A stretch of DNA of 64,000 nucleotides from Bufo bufo (lineage: Eukaryota > Chordata > Amphibia > Anura > Bufonidae). Of the stretch, positions 46,485 through 57,311 are shown in pieces; the first letter of the stretch is position 1, and every line of letters begins with the position of its first letter. The translations under genes and the position numbers were made by a program. The stretch spans positions 192,475,921 through 192,539,920 of the forward strand of contig NC_053393.1 in assembly GCF_905171765.1 (NCBI RefSeq). Reading direction: 5' to 3'. The notes under the pieces were generated by a model, which worked only from the letters and a program-made list of their open reading frames with translations, had not been told where the DNA came from and ran no database searches.

Positions 46485-48218
46485 TCAGGATAGTCTCTGA
46501 GCTGTCATGTGTTGTGTGGTCATGTTTTGAAGGAGGGACAAGACTGTATGAGTGGTGAAAAGTTCCATTATATTTCCATGGACTATCTTAGTAGCATCCT
46601 TTACTGACATAGCCGCGGCTGCTAGTGCTTGGAGACAGTGAGGCATTCCAAGAACTACAGGAGGTAATTTTCTCGATAGGTATGAAACTGGCCTGTTTTT
46701 CCCCCCATGTGTCTGTGTCAGAACCGCTGCATAAGTTTCTCCCGATACCACACAGTATAATTGGAATGGCTTTCCATAATCTGCCAGGGCCAAGGCTGGG
46801 GCTTGGGTCAGGGACCGAATCAATCTCTCAAAGGCTTCTACTCTGTCCTCTGTCCACTCCACTACCTTTGGTGCTTCTGTGAGTGTAGTTTTTCTTAGGA
46901 TTGAATCCCAATGGGAGCAATCGGGAATCCACTGCCTACAATACACTATTGACCCTAGAAAGGACAGCATTGTAGCTTTGTCCCTCGGCCTGCTTAGGGA
47001 GGTCACTGCCTTGACTCTAGCGGGTGAGATCTTTCTCTCTCCTGCCTCTATTATGCACCCCAGATACTCTACCTGGGTACTTGCATATTGGATTTTCTTC
47101 TTCGAGGCCAGGTGTCCTTTGCTTGCCAAGTGGTCTAATAAACTCCGTGAATCTATTTCGCAGGCTTCTAACACCGAATTGGAGAGTAAAAGGTCGTCTG
47201 TGTACTGTATTAAGGTGGATCCCCTCTTTGGTTCCCAATCTTCCAATGTAGCCTTTAATACAATAGAAAAGGCTGCTGGGCTATCCCCAAGACCTTGTGG
47301 GAGACGGGTCCAAGTCACCTGACCATCATCAGCCCACTGAAAAGCAAAAAGATTTTGTGCATCCCAAGCCACTGGTATGGAAAAGAACGCATTACTGAGG
47401 TCAACTACAGTGTAGTATCTGGATCCCGCAGGAATGGCCCCAAACACAGCTGTAAGATCTGCCACCAAGGGGGGAAGTGGGATAATTGCCTTATTTACCT
47501 TCCTCAGATCCTGTACCAGCCTCCATGTGCCATTAGCCTTTTTTACAGGATTTATCGGGGTATTCCAGGGACTGACAATTTTCCTAAGAATTCCCATCTG
47601 CAAGTATTTCTCAATTTGTGGCTTTATACCCTCTAACTTTTCCTCACTCAATGGGTATTGTTTTTGAAAGGTTGGCATAACCCCCTCCTTCAAACAGGGC
47701 CGGTAGGGCTCACAGTTAATTGTTCCTACTGAGTCTTTACATTTTGCCCAAATTGGATGATTTTCCAGGGACATTGGTATGCTTAAAAAGAACCCATTCA
47801 TGTCACGTCTCTTTGGGTTTGTCAGGTCACATTTCATTGAAGTTGCTGTCAGTCTTCCTTTTTTGTCAAAGACTAATGAAATCTGTAATGCTGCCATTAA
47901 ATCCCTTCCTAATAGGCAAACGGGGCATTCTAGTAGGACTGCAAAAGGCATGTGCGTCACTAGTTCCCCCGTAAGAGTACAAACCGGGAGCGGTGCTGTC
48001 ACCTTATGTATCACTGTCGTCCCATTTATACCCATAGAACTTCCTTCGGTGCATTTATCATTAATGAAGTCTATTTTGTTTACAATTGAAGTCGTTGCTC
48101 CGGTGTCAAGCAATAAATTAACTTTAATACCATCAATTTGCAGTATTACTTGTGGTAAGACTTGCCAATCAGTTGGAACAAAATGCATAATGAAGGATGG
48201 GACTCGTTCTGGGCACCC
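46485..48218 (-). pseudogene. pol: Retroviral protease and reverse transcriptase (pol, N-terminal part)
   Basis: The open frame continues from gag after the amber codon. LLLDTGATTS (about 48105) is the aspartic protease active site, followed by LLGRDLM near the C-terminus of the protease. The reverse transcriptase follows: SPWNTPINPVKK and TWRLVQDLRKVN (about 47500), DLSNAFFSIPV with the first Asp (about 47400), LPQGLGDSPAAF (about 47300), and YTDDLLL, the catalytic pair (about 47200). The connection region ends at a TGA (46487-46485), after which the same frame goes on to RNase H. That single stop is the only lesion here. Confidence 0.93.
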
Positions 48219-48221
48219 CTA
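48219..48221 (-). promoter_or_regulatory. gag-pol amber codon, predicted readthrough site
   Basis: TAG ends gag and the same frame stays open straight on (next bases GGGTGC) into protease, with the first Met ten codons later. Gammaretroviruses and some epsilonretroviruses make Gag-Pol by suppressing a UAG at this point. A downstream pseudoknot is needed in those viruses; I could not verify one here by eye. Confidence 0.75.
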
Positions 48222-50471
48222 ATAGTAATTGTTCCCCCGTGGGGACGGGTACTGTTCATGCTCAGACCACCTCTGTAAGTCTGATTGCAAATTGGGTTGT
48301 CTACTCCCCCCATCCTGTGCTGGCCAGTGTATGTTAATACGATCTCCCTGGGGTTGTCTTCTTGTCATATCTTGCTGTCTTTCCTGTTGTCTGCGCCCCC
48401 CTCGGTAGTCAGAGGCGCCTCTCCCTCTGTATCCTCCCCTATCTTCATCTCTCACCTTTGGACATTCCCGCCTCCAGTGACCTAGACTCCCACAAATGAA
48501 GCACCCCTGTCTCTGATTTCTTTCTACTCTTCCCAGGTAATCTGCCTGGCCCCTACTTCTCGGACTTCTTCTATTATTCCTTCCCCGGGAGAAACCTGAC
48601 ATCATCATGTAATTGCTTTCCCCACCTGACAATATAGACTCCTGTTGTATGTCCTGCTGCACTAACAATGGAAATACTCCTCCCTTTTGATTGAAAACAC
48701 CAGAGGCCGAGCGTTTTGCTATGTCATCCATAAATTCTGTCACTGATTGAGTAAGCCATTCGTTATTCACTAATTTTATTAGCTGCGTTGTCTTAGGGTC
48801 CCCATTTGTCATACATGTAGTCTTGAACAATTCAGGTGAATTCATTCCTGTACTACTGTAGAGGTCCAACAGTCTATTACAGAAACTATAAAAATCCTCT
48901 TTCGGCTCTTGTTTTGTATTTAGCATTGTGTGTAAGCCTGAATCCCCTTTGTATCTTTTCATCCATTCTACTCCTATCTTATCCCAAAACTTCTTCCAAA
49001 TCTTGGGGCCATCTCTCTCTCCTCCATCCCTAACTTCTTTTTCCGATGCCTTCATTATCTTTTCTGGATCGATTTGGGAGCCAGTGTCTGGGTCTATGGC
49101 TGATAGTATTATCTGAATATCCTCCAAAGTTAAATGGCTCCCTGCGGTATACTTCTGCAGAAACATAGCTGCTGCTCTAGGGTCCTTTTTTGGATTGGGG
49201 CACATATCTTTCAGTTCCTTCATTAATCCTAAAGGAAGAGGGATATGGACTTCAGTGCTACCCACAGTAATCATGGGAAGCCGCAGTTGTGTGCCTTCCC
49301 TATCCCCTTCCTCAGGTGTTAGAGTAAGTTTGGAAAATTCATCTGTCAGGGGTTGGACTACTCCAGGTATTCTAGGGCTGGAGGTTGCCAGGGGAATTCC
49401 ATGTTCTAAACTGTCCGCTTCTATCTGTGTTTCAATTCCTGTTGTTCTCCTACCGTATTCTTCCTGAGCCCTGGTTTCCCAGTCCTTCTTCACCCTCCAG
49501 TACTCCTGTCTTAGTTTTTCTATCTCGGTCAGCAGCTGGTTTTTTTTTGTTAGTCACAGCTCTGGTTCTGCCACACTCTCCTCCCAGAATGCCCTTTAAT
49601 TCATCTATCTGTTCCTCACTAGGAAGGTCAGTATCATCTGGGTCCTCATGATTATATATGATGGGAAAGACATCCTGAAGGGGAAGTTGTTTAATGTGGA
49701 CTATGTCTGTCTTTAGTTTATCCCTCAGTTGAATCAGCTCATGTACATAAATGTCCATGCTCTCTCTATATTTAATTCTTTTTTCCTTAGCCTGTTTGAC
49801 TTGTGGAGTCACATCTGCTTGTTCCATAAGTGCTGCTGCCACTATAACTGCAGTACTCAAAAGGGAATCTCTATCCCCCAAATCCGGGTACAGTCCGGTT
49901 CTCTTTTGATTCTCACCAGAAAATAATAATAATTCTGGTGCGGTTGCTTGTTTTGGACAGGGGACCTTATCATAAGGGTCTTGTAGCATGTCCTCTGTAG
50001 GGACAGCTGGGAGTATTGCCTTTTGTGGTTCTAATACCGTCACGTCATATGCCGGTGGCTTTTCTGGCAAGGAGGACAGAATTTCTGACCATGGAACTTC
50101 TTCCCTTTTACTCATTTCCCCCTGTTCTGTTTTAAGTATATGTGATGGGTTGGTGGAAATCTCTTTCTGTACTCTTTTAATGCCTTCTCCCATTTCTTAA
50201 AACATGTTTTCATATAATCTTCATCCCAGGCACCAACGGTATAGTTATATTTTGGGTGAAGCCCCACCATTTTTTTAACCTCCTCCCAGTCTCCTTCATT
50301 GCGAGGACCCACATCGCTAATCTGCGTAATACACAGTTGCTGACTGCGGTCACAGATATTTACCCAAAATGGATCAGTTACACTAATCCCACAGGTGCCT
50401 GATACAAAATGTAACGGTGTGGGTCTGGTCTCTGGCTCACCATCCAGATCCTTTCCCACGCCGTTACCCAT
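48219..50471 (-). pseudogene. gag: Retroviral gag, three domains, two frame changes
   Basis: Starts at ATG 50471 (MGNGVGK: Met-Gly-Asn-Gly fits N-myristoylation of matrix). The matrix-like part runs to about 50115. A frame change near 50121-50125 (a G run) leads to a 220-codon stretch with the late-domain motif PPAY (about 50060). A second frame change at a run of nine A (minus strand, 49548-49540) leads to the capsid and nucleocapsid part: a QEPKEDFYSFCNRLLD block resembling the major homology region (about 48890), an Arg/Gly-rich tail and one CX2CX4HX4C knuckle (CFICGSLGHWRREC, about 48500). It ends at a TAG at 48221-48219. The two shifts offset each other, so they may be assembly errors in homopolymers. 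Confidence 0.88.
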
Positions 50472-51288
50472 AATGTGTAATGAAATCGACAATGAACTCT
50501 ATATATATATATTTTCAAGCAGAAAACAGTGGGGTAGAAATAGCAGCAATTAAATAGCAGGAAGTAATTGTGTTAGTACTGTTATGTTGAGAATCAATTA
50601 AGCCAGCACAATCAGATTTTCCACTAGCACAATATTCTTATAACACGTGTAAAATATCTTATATGGGCAACACCATTTACGAACTTAATAGACTGCAGTA
50701 ATCAATGTCACTTTCCAAGTTTTAACTGTACAGTTATGTTCTATAAACAATTCACTCCACAGACAATCCTAGTGAGTTAGAAACCAACATCTGCATTCAG
50801 ATGTATGCGTTTCCCTCACCTTTTTTTTCCATATGTATTCCTTTTCCTTATACATATATTCCGGGTACCTTGTTTCCTTGTTTCACATAAATCCAGAGTT
50901 ATCCTTTAACTCAATCACATAAATCCAGAGTTATCCTTTAACTCAATAAACCGTCAAATGAGACTAATTCCCACTTGAAAAATCCCTGCCAACGTTCGAA
51001 GAGACTAGTTCTACATTCGAAAAATTCCCTGCCATCAATATGATGTATGTTCCTGGAACAACATCCCCTGCCAACCACTGTGCCTATAGGAGACGCCGCT
51101 CCTATCAGGATACGCAGAACACTGAGTGCTGCCTCGTGTCTGTCCCACAGTCCTATGAACACTAAACTAACCTGCCATCAACTAACCTGCCATCCAGTAT
51201 ACATCAGATATTCACCGTATCCAGGAGAGAAACATTCCAACCAACATAAGTAGTGGCAGAAATTATTTACTCACCTGGATAGTCAGTG
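50472..51288 (-). other. Provirus 5' leader, no ORF
   Basis: About 820 bases between PBS and gag, where a packaging signal would be expected. It contains two exact short tandem duplications (ATAAATCCAGAGTTATCC at about 50886 and 50919; AACTAACCTGCCATC at about 51165 and 51180). No gene is supported. Confidence 0.6.
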
Positions 51289-51306
51289 AACCATCCTCTG
51301 CTACCA
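51289..51306 (-). promoter_or_regulatory. Primer-binding site for initiator tRNA-Met
   Basis: The minus strand reads TGGTAGCAGAGGATGGTT, which is an 18-base exact complement of the 3' end of vertebrate initiator tRNA-Met as I know it (...AACCATCCTCTGCTACCA). It starts two bases after the LTR terminus. tRNA-iMet priming is common in Ty1/copia and Ty3/gypsy elements and unusual for gamma-type retroviruses. Confidence 0.9.
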
Positions 51307-51308
51307 AT

Positions 51309-52089
51309 TGAAAGGGCCCCTGGTTTGTCTGTGGGTGAACCTCCGGCCGGGCAACCACTGAAGACCAATACACGTTGATAGGTTTAAAATGGTTGTTTCT
51401 TTATTCTGACATCGTAGACAATTTATAGATACAAACCACAAGATTACCATACAAACCACAAGATTATCATATACCTCCCCTAAGCTTAATCCAATTAGGT
51501 AACGAAAAAGTCATGATAATTTCGTAAAAACAAGGTACATATGTGACGCATTTATAATTCTTAGTATTCAGATATCTAACCACAATCTTTGTTGATTTTA
51601 GCTTTGTTCAAATATTTCTCGGAATTATCTTTGTTTATCTCGTACCAACATTTACCTGGTAAAATGTCTTGCATTTATCTAAACCACAGGTGAAGGTTAA
51701 TATACAAAAAAATGCTTATATATATATAACTCGTATTGCAGTAAATGTAAAATATATGTCTAATGCACATGTTAGATATATGTGTAACAGGTATATATGT
51801 GCATATATATGTTTCTGCAGCTATGATGCCATGCATTCGGCAATTCTCTCTTCAGGTACCTCTATTACAAATGTGGCTTTCTTTTGCTAAAGCATGCATA
51901 TCTCTTTTTAGCCATGCGGTTTTGAGCTTCAGACAGCCATTTCCTGTTAGCTTGTGTTACTAGACCTTGTTGTCATAAGAGTATAAAATATTACCTTTAA
52001 AGAAGAACTCTGCATATTTAATACAAGCATAGAAACTGAATTAATATATATATGTGAACGTGTGTGGATACAGACATAATTTCCTTACA
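51309..52089 (-). repeat. 5' LTR (781 bp)
   Basis: On the minus strand it begins TGTAAGGAAATTATGTCTG and ends GGGGCCCTTTCA (TG...CA). AATAAA lies at 51405-51400 and a TATAAA-type box at about 51425-51418. Against the 3' LTR I count five transitions plus a 6-bp insertion (GCACAT near 51772), about 0.65 percent substitutions. It is followed by the primer-binding site two bases downstream. Confidence 0.95.
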
Positions 52090-52462
52090 CTTACCTTCTC
52101 CTTGGTCGAGGCAATGTGTCCGGAGTTGCAGCCTTTCAGACCTGGATGTTGAAGGGAATGCTCTGTTGAATAAGCGCTATTGTATTAGCTAACTCCAACT
52201 TGTTCGTACGGACGCCAGTATGTCACGTGGTCTCTTCCAAAGCTGCAGCGTATGATTCACAGCAGGAAGTATCGCGAGAATTGGTGCCGAGATTTCGGAT
52301 GAAAGAAACTGTCATAAGATTCGGAGCGCTCCAATCTTTCGGAATTTGACTGAAAAGAATATTTTTCCGATTTCTGCAGATATTCGTGTAGAGGCCTCTT
52401 TCTTGTCCAAAGGGAGTAGTATGCTGATTCACGCCAGACGCGTTTCGGGGACCTCTTACCTC

Positions 52463-52521
52463 ATGCTGCCACTGAGGAAGGGGTAAGGAGTCCCCGAAAC
52501 GCGTCTGGCGTGAATCAGCAT
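52463..52521 (+). ncRNA. Hammerhead ribozyme motif (type I, short helix III)
   Basis: Core in order: CTGAGGA (52472-52478), an unpaired A, stem II GGGG (52480-52483) with CCCC (52492-52495), GAAA (52496-52499), then CGCGTC ending at the GUC cleavage triplet (52503-52505). Stem I: ATGCTGCCA (52463-52471) pairs with TGG (52506-52508) and CAGCAT (52516-52521), leaving an internal loop CGTGAAT. Helix III is the self-complementary ACGCGT, too short for a stable hairpin, so such motifs are thought to work as dimers. The mirrored left arm holds only a degraded version. Confidence 0.75.
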
Positions 52522-53605
52522 ACTACTCCCTTTGGACAAGAAAGAGGCCTCTAAACTAATATCTGCAGAAATCGGAAAAATATTCTTTTCAGTCAAATTC
52601 CGAAAGATTGGAGCGCTCCGAATCTTATAACAGTTTCTTTCATTCGAAATCTCGGGACCAATTCTCGCGATACTTCCTGCTGTGAATCATACGCTGCAGC
52701 TTTGGAAGAGACCACGTGACATACTGGCGTCCATACGAACAAGTTGGAGTTAGCTAATACAATAGCGCTTATTCAACAGAGCATTCCCTTCAACATCCAG
52801 GTCTGAAAGGCTGCAACTCCGGACACATTGTCTCGACCAAGGAGAAGGTAAGACCCTATACAGGGTTCAACACAGTGCAAACTAGCACTCTATATCGCTT
52901 TAACAATTGAGTTTGGACATTGACAAATCGTTCAAAAGCAAATAGGACTCTTGTTTCCCACAGAGGATTTTGTTTGGAAACAGATAATACACGATTTGAC
53001 TTATAAACATTTGTCCACTCATAATCAGCAGATTTTATACCAAGTGATACAGTCACATTTGTCTGCGTTGACCCACACCACAGACCCCCAGCTATTTTGC
53101 TATCACCTTTGTATAATTTTTAGGTGACATATTGTAATTTTTATTGGGTTTTTATACTGTATTTTATTCTATTGTTTTTTAATATTAAATGTATGTGATC
53201 ACTTTATATTGTATCAAGTATTGATTTTATCCACACATACAGAGTGCTAGTCCATAATTTTCTTTCTATTTCCAATATTTTTATCTGTATGGGTGATACA
53301 GTTTTATTGGACTAGAGCACCTGGTCCCTATCACATAGGAGTGAGCTATTCCTAATTTTCTAAAGCTCACAATCATTAATAAATGAATTAAAAAGAATAG
53401 GGCCCAATACTGACCCCTGAGGTACTTCACTAGTGACAGTGACCCAATCTGAGTATGTACTATTAATAACCACCCTCTGTTTTCTATCACTGAGCCAGTT
53501 ACTTACCCACATACAGACATTTTCTCCTAGTCCAAGCATTCTAATTTTATATACTAACCTTTTATGAGGTACAGTGTCAAATGCTTTGGAGAAGTCCAGA
53601 TTAGT

Positions 53606-54340
53606 GTTAATCGCGAATATTCTAATTGTGAATTTTTATCGTGAATATCGGCACTTCGAGAATTCGCGAAGATTTAGAATATAGTGCTATATCTTCATAA
53701 TTGTGAATATTCTAGATTTTGTTTTCAACATTAACTTCCTGCTTCTTGCTTGTGGGCCACTGGGCCAATGAGAAGGCTGCAATATCTTTGTCTGAGCTTA
53801 GCAACATCCCTAGCAACCAATAGGAAAGTTGCCTACCCCTTACCATATAAGAAACTCCACAGCAGCCACTTTCTGCTGTATTTTGCAGTTCTATGAGAGA
53901 GAACGGTGTCATTGCTGTGCTTTGTGCTTTGCTGAGTCATTTACATTGCTGAGTCAATTACATTAGATAGTTAGCTTATATACTGTATATATAATACAGA
54001 TAGTTAGTGGAAGATAGTCAGTGTAGGTTAAATAGTGATATAGTGTAGCTGAAAGGTTTCAGTGCAGGGTGTTAGGTAGTGTGATATGAATTACTGTACC
54101 ATGCGTTTTCTCCAGTCTCAGGAAACTTCCAGCAGCTTGAAAAATTTAGCAAAAGTGACCAACGCCTTTATTGCGTGCGCAATATACGCATATTACATTG
54201 ACGATTTTCACAATCAAGAAAATAATTACTGGAGACGGGGAATTCTAGAATTTGCGAATTTATTGCAAATATTAGGCCAAAAGTTAGCAAAATATCGCAA
54301 AAACGAATATTGCCAATGCTGCTCATCAGTAGTACATATA
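53606..54340. mobile_element. CGCGAATATT-type repeat inserted in the CR1 RT gene
   Basis: It starts GTGTTAATCGCGAATATTC and ends ...AATATTGCCAATGCTGCTCATCAGTAG. It separates the codons for the VDAVYLDFSKAF-type block of the CR1 RT. It shares TGCTTCTTGCTTGTGGGCC and the GCACTTCGAGAATTCGCGAA stretch with the partial copies at 20115-20500. The outward-facing GTGTTAATC and GATGAGCAG ends suggest a hAT-like MITE; the target duplication is not clear. Confidence 0.6.
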
Positions 54341-56074
54341 TACGGCATCCGTTGATTAGCCGCTGTCAAGTCTAGAGCTTACCTCCTCATAGAAAATGAT
54401 TAAATTTGTTTGACATGACCGTTCCCTCATGAAGCCATGCTGATATGGCGTTATTTGCTTATTTTCATTGAGATCCTCCAAGATAGCGTCTCTTAGAAAA
54501 CCTTCAAACAGTTTACCCACGACAGATGTTAAACTTACCGGCCTATAGTTTCCGGGCTCTGTTTTTGGACCCTTTTTGAATATTGGCACCACATTTGCTA
54601 TGTGCCAATCCTGTGGAACACTCCCTGTCAATATAGAATCTTTAAATATCAGAAATAAGGGTCTGGCTATGACATTACTTAATTCTCTTATGATTGGGGA
54701 GGTGTATGCCATCTGCTCCTGGTGATTTGTCTATTTTAATTTTTTTAAGACCCCGCTGTACTTCTTCCTGGGTCAAACAGGGCACTTTAATGGGGAATTT
54801 ACTTTTACATTCTCCATTTCATCTGATTTTTATTTTCCTCAGTGAAAACAGTGGAGAGAAAAATATTTAATAGCTTTGCTTTCTCCTCATCGCTCTCTGC
54901 AACTCCCCCCCCCCCCTCATTACTCTGTAAAGGGCTGACACCTTCAGATTTATACTTTTTACCATTTATATAATTGAAGAACATTTTAGGGTTAGTTTTG
55001 CTCTCTTCTTTCAATTAATCTCTCGGTCTCTAGTTTGGCCGCTTTTATTAGTTTTTTATATATTCTATTTTTTTCCGTGCTTCCTCGCTACCCTCCTGTT
55101 TTAGTGATTTAAATGCTTTCTTTTGTCATTTATTGCTTTCTTTATAGTTCTATTTATCCACATAGTTTTTTTTTTCTTGTTCCTTAACCTTTTATTCCCA
55201 TAATGTATGTACTGTACATCTCACAATTTGATTTTAGGATGCTTTTAAAAATATCCCATTTTGTGGCAGTATTTTTATTTTTGAGGACTTTGTCCCAGTT
55301 AGTTACACCTATGGCCTCTCTTAGTTGGCTGAATTTTGCTTTTTTAAAGTTTGGTATTTTTGTTCCTCCCTGAAGAAACAATCTTTTGAATGACAATTGG
55401 AAGGTTATTACTTTATGGTCACTATTTCCCAGGTGTCCCCCAACCTGCACATCTGTTGTTCTGTCAGGTCTATTGTCAGGTCTAAGTCCAGTATGGCTGT
55501 CCCTCTAGTCGGGTCCTGAACCTGTAGAGAAAGGTAATTGTCTTTGGTTATTGCCAAGAACCTGTTTCCTTTATGAGCTATACAGGTTTCAGTTTCACAG
55601 TCTAGATCTGGGTAGTTGAAGTCCCCCATAATAACAACCTCACTATGATAGATCTTTCTCGTTTAGTAGTAGATTTTCTGTGGACTCTGGTTATTAGGTT
55701 GTTTATAATAAACTCCTATTAGTATTTTATTATTGTTTTTGCCTCCATGTATTTCTACCCACAGTGACTCCACATGTTCATGTCCCTCACTTATATCTTC
55801 TCGGACTGTGAGCTTTAGACAATATTTTACATAAAGGCAGACTCCTCCCCCTCTCCGGTTTTGGAAATCTTTTTTAAACAGACTGTAGCCCTGTACATTA
55901 ACTGCCCAGTCATAGTTATCATCCAGCCATGTCTCAGTTATTCCCACTATGTCATAGTCCTCCTCACATATCACTAATTCCAGTTCACCAGTTTTATTAG
56001 TCAGGCTTCTGGCATTAGTATACATTCAATTAGGAGGTTTATGTATATTTTTTACCCTACACCTTTCCTCTGAA

Positions 56075-56646
56075 CTATTCTAGTGCCTCCATTTCTCCCC
56101 CAGTCCCATTACCTTCCTCTCGGTCTTCCCATCCTATAATGTAATTACCCTCCCCCAATCCCTTGTTTAAACACTCCTCCAACATTCTAGCCATCTTCTC
56201 CCCCAACACAGCTACCCCTTCCTTATTGAAGTGCAGCACATCCCTACGATAGAGCCTGTAGCCAACAGAGAAGTCGGCCCAGTTCTCCAGGAACCCAAAC
56301 CCCTTCCTACACCAGTTTTTGAGCCACTTGTGAACCTCCCTAATCTCCCACTGCCTTTCTTGTGTGGCTCGTGGTACAGGTAGTATTTCGGAAAACACTA
56401 CCTTTCCCTAAGGGTGTGACCTAAATCCCTAAAATCCTTTTTTTAGGACGCTCCACCTACCTCTAACTTTGTCATTGGTTCCGATATGGACCATGACTGC
56501 TGGATCCTCTCCAGCCCCTCCCAGTAATCTGTCAACCTGATCCGCGATGTGTCAAACTCGAGCACCAGGAAGGCAACACACCGTTCGACGATCATGGACT
56601 TTGTGACAGATTGCCCTATCTGTATACCTATCTTGAATAAAACCAT
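56075..56646 (-). pseudogene. CR1 ORF1 remnant, esterase-like
   Basis: Two frames on the minus strand give VERCVAFLVLEFDTSRIRLTD and ERIQQSWSISEPMTKLEV, then WEIREVHKWLKNWC, YRLYRRDVLHFNKEGVAVLG and EKMARMLEECL. The D-x-L-H-F-N-x-x-G block resembles the C-terminal Asp-His block of the SGNH-esterase domain in vertebrate CR1 ORF1 proteins. The two halves are joined by a frameshift near 56430, and the N-terminus is missing. Its role in CR1 is thought to be RNA or membrane binding; this is family knowledge only. Confidence 0.65.
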
Positions 56647-56650
56647 AATT

Positions 56651-57311
56651 TTTTTATTTCAAATATTTTTTTTAAAAGTCCAAAAAAGGCAAACAGGGGA
56701 GATTTTAGTTTTTCTCAAGACCCGAGTTCTGGATTCACTACTTTTTTTCTACAAAATCAGGATTATATCATAAATTAAGAGAAATTATAAAAGACATTTA
56801 TTGTGTACCCTCTATTTTTGAACTCACTCCTGGTTTTGGCTTCCAAAACTGTACCAGAAAACCTGAACATGTGTCTATACCATTATTTATATTGGAGAAG
56901 ACTTACTAATCTTAATGTCTGAAGGTGAGACAGAATTCTAACATACATGCTGTGTGCTTCATTCAAATGAGTTTCACAAACCAACAGGTGTGGACCCACT
57001 ATTCCATGTGACCAACCTGCTCTAAGGGCGTTGTGAACCCCTCGTTCTTCACAGTACCCCTGGTGGTGGGGATAGACTTTCTCAAGGAGAACACCAGGTG
57101 CTACCTATTGAGGTGGATTGGTACATGAAGCAGCTGGTCCAGAGGGTACCACAGCAGGGTACCAGAGGTATGGACATAGTCAACAAGCCGAGTCATAACC
57201 AGGAGCAACAGTGTAGGACTAAAGGATGAGGCAATGGTGTAGTCGTACAAGCAATGGGTCAGGGCAGGCGGCACAGATACAGGTCAGGCAATCTGGGTCA
57301 GCAACAGGAGA
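56651..57311. other. No gene seen; target sequence of the Penelope-like element
   Basis: 56651-56990 is AT-rich with no element recognised. 57000-57311 is moderately GC-rich with the phrases GGTGGTGGGGATAGAC and GTCAGGGCAGGCGGCACAG, which looks like a dispersed repeat but has no visible coding. The Penelope-like element starts at 57312 inside it. Confidence 0.4.

Larger units (their letters stand above)
43503..52089 (-). mobile_element. Endogenous retrovirus provirus, gag-pol, no env
   Basis: An 8587-bp provirus on the minus strand: 5' LTR 52089-51309, PBS, gag, an amber stop, pro-pol, a short unknown ORF, PPT, 3' LTR 44277-43503. CTTAC is duplicated outside the LTRs (43498-43502 and 52090-52094). 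It sits inside the fold-back element. Same-frame gag and pol split by UAG, a PPxY motif in gag and a single Zn knuckle recall gamma/epsilon-type retroviruses. A tRNA-iMet primer site and a missing env are more like LTR retrotransposons. It is recent (LTRs almost identical) but carries several frame lesions. Confidence 0.93.
43089..53371. mobile_element. Fold-back (Penelope-like) element with central hammerhead motif, holding a provirus
   Basis: The left arm (43089-43502 continued at 52095-52450) and right arm (52492-53265) are reverse complements over about 770 bp, for example GATTTTATCCACACATACAGAGTGC at 53223 against 43098-43125. ATCATTAATAAAT is duplicated at 43076-43088 and 53372-53384 (13 bp) within the CR1 element. 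The right side extends about 106 bp past the palindrome. Without the provirus it would be about 1.7 kb. The long inverted arms, the hammerhead motif and the variable-length duplication suggest inverted pseudo-LTRs of a Penelope-like element. No ORF is present. Confidence 0.75.
42540..56025 (-). pseudogene. CR1 ORF2 (endonuclease plus reverse transcriptase), interrupted
   Basis: ORF2 of CR1 elements nicks DNA and copies RNA at the nick. Visible from N to C: NARSLTNKTGELELVI and GITETWLDD (endonuclease, about 55900-56020), GDFNYPDLDCE (about 55600), LGNSDHKVITF (about 55430), SKTNPKMFFNYING (about 54990), IPIFKKGPKTEPGNYRPVSL-like sequence (RT finger region, about 54590), QHGFMRERSCQTNLI (about 54430), FSKAFDTVPHKRL (about 53590), SEVPQGSVLGPIL (about 53430), then after the fold-back LVRPHMEYCVQFWAPV and RVQRRATKAITGM (about 42600-42690). 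The FADD box region lies at the fold-back junction and I could not read it cleanly. Many stops and shifts. Confidence 0.87.
42045..56650 (-). mobile_element. CR1-type LINE, long copy split by three insertions
   Basis: Coding blocks follow the order expected on the minus strand: an ORF1 esterase-like part (56646-56075), AP endonuclease (56025-55408), linker, reverse transcriptase (54712-54356, 53605-53385, 43088-42540) and a 3' tail ending near 42045 (CTTATTAACTATGTTACC). Gaps are a CGCGAATATT repeat (53606-54340) and a fold-back element carrying a provirus (43089-53371). About 3.9 kb of LINE remains. Every domain is frame-shifted, so it is old. Confidence 0.88.

Noticed and set aside
45458..50200. 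Plus-strand frames across the provirus
   Set aside because: Antisense shadows of gag and pol.
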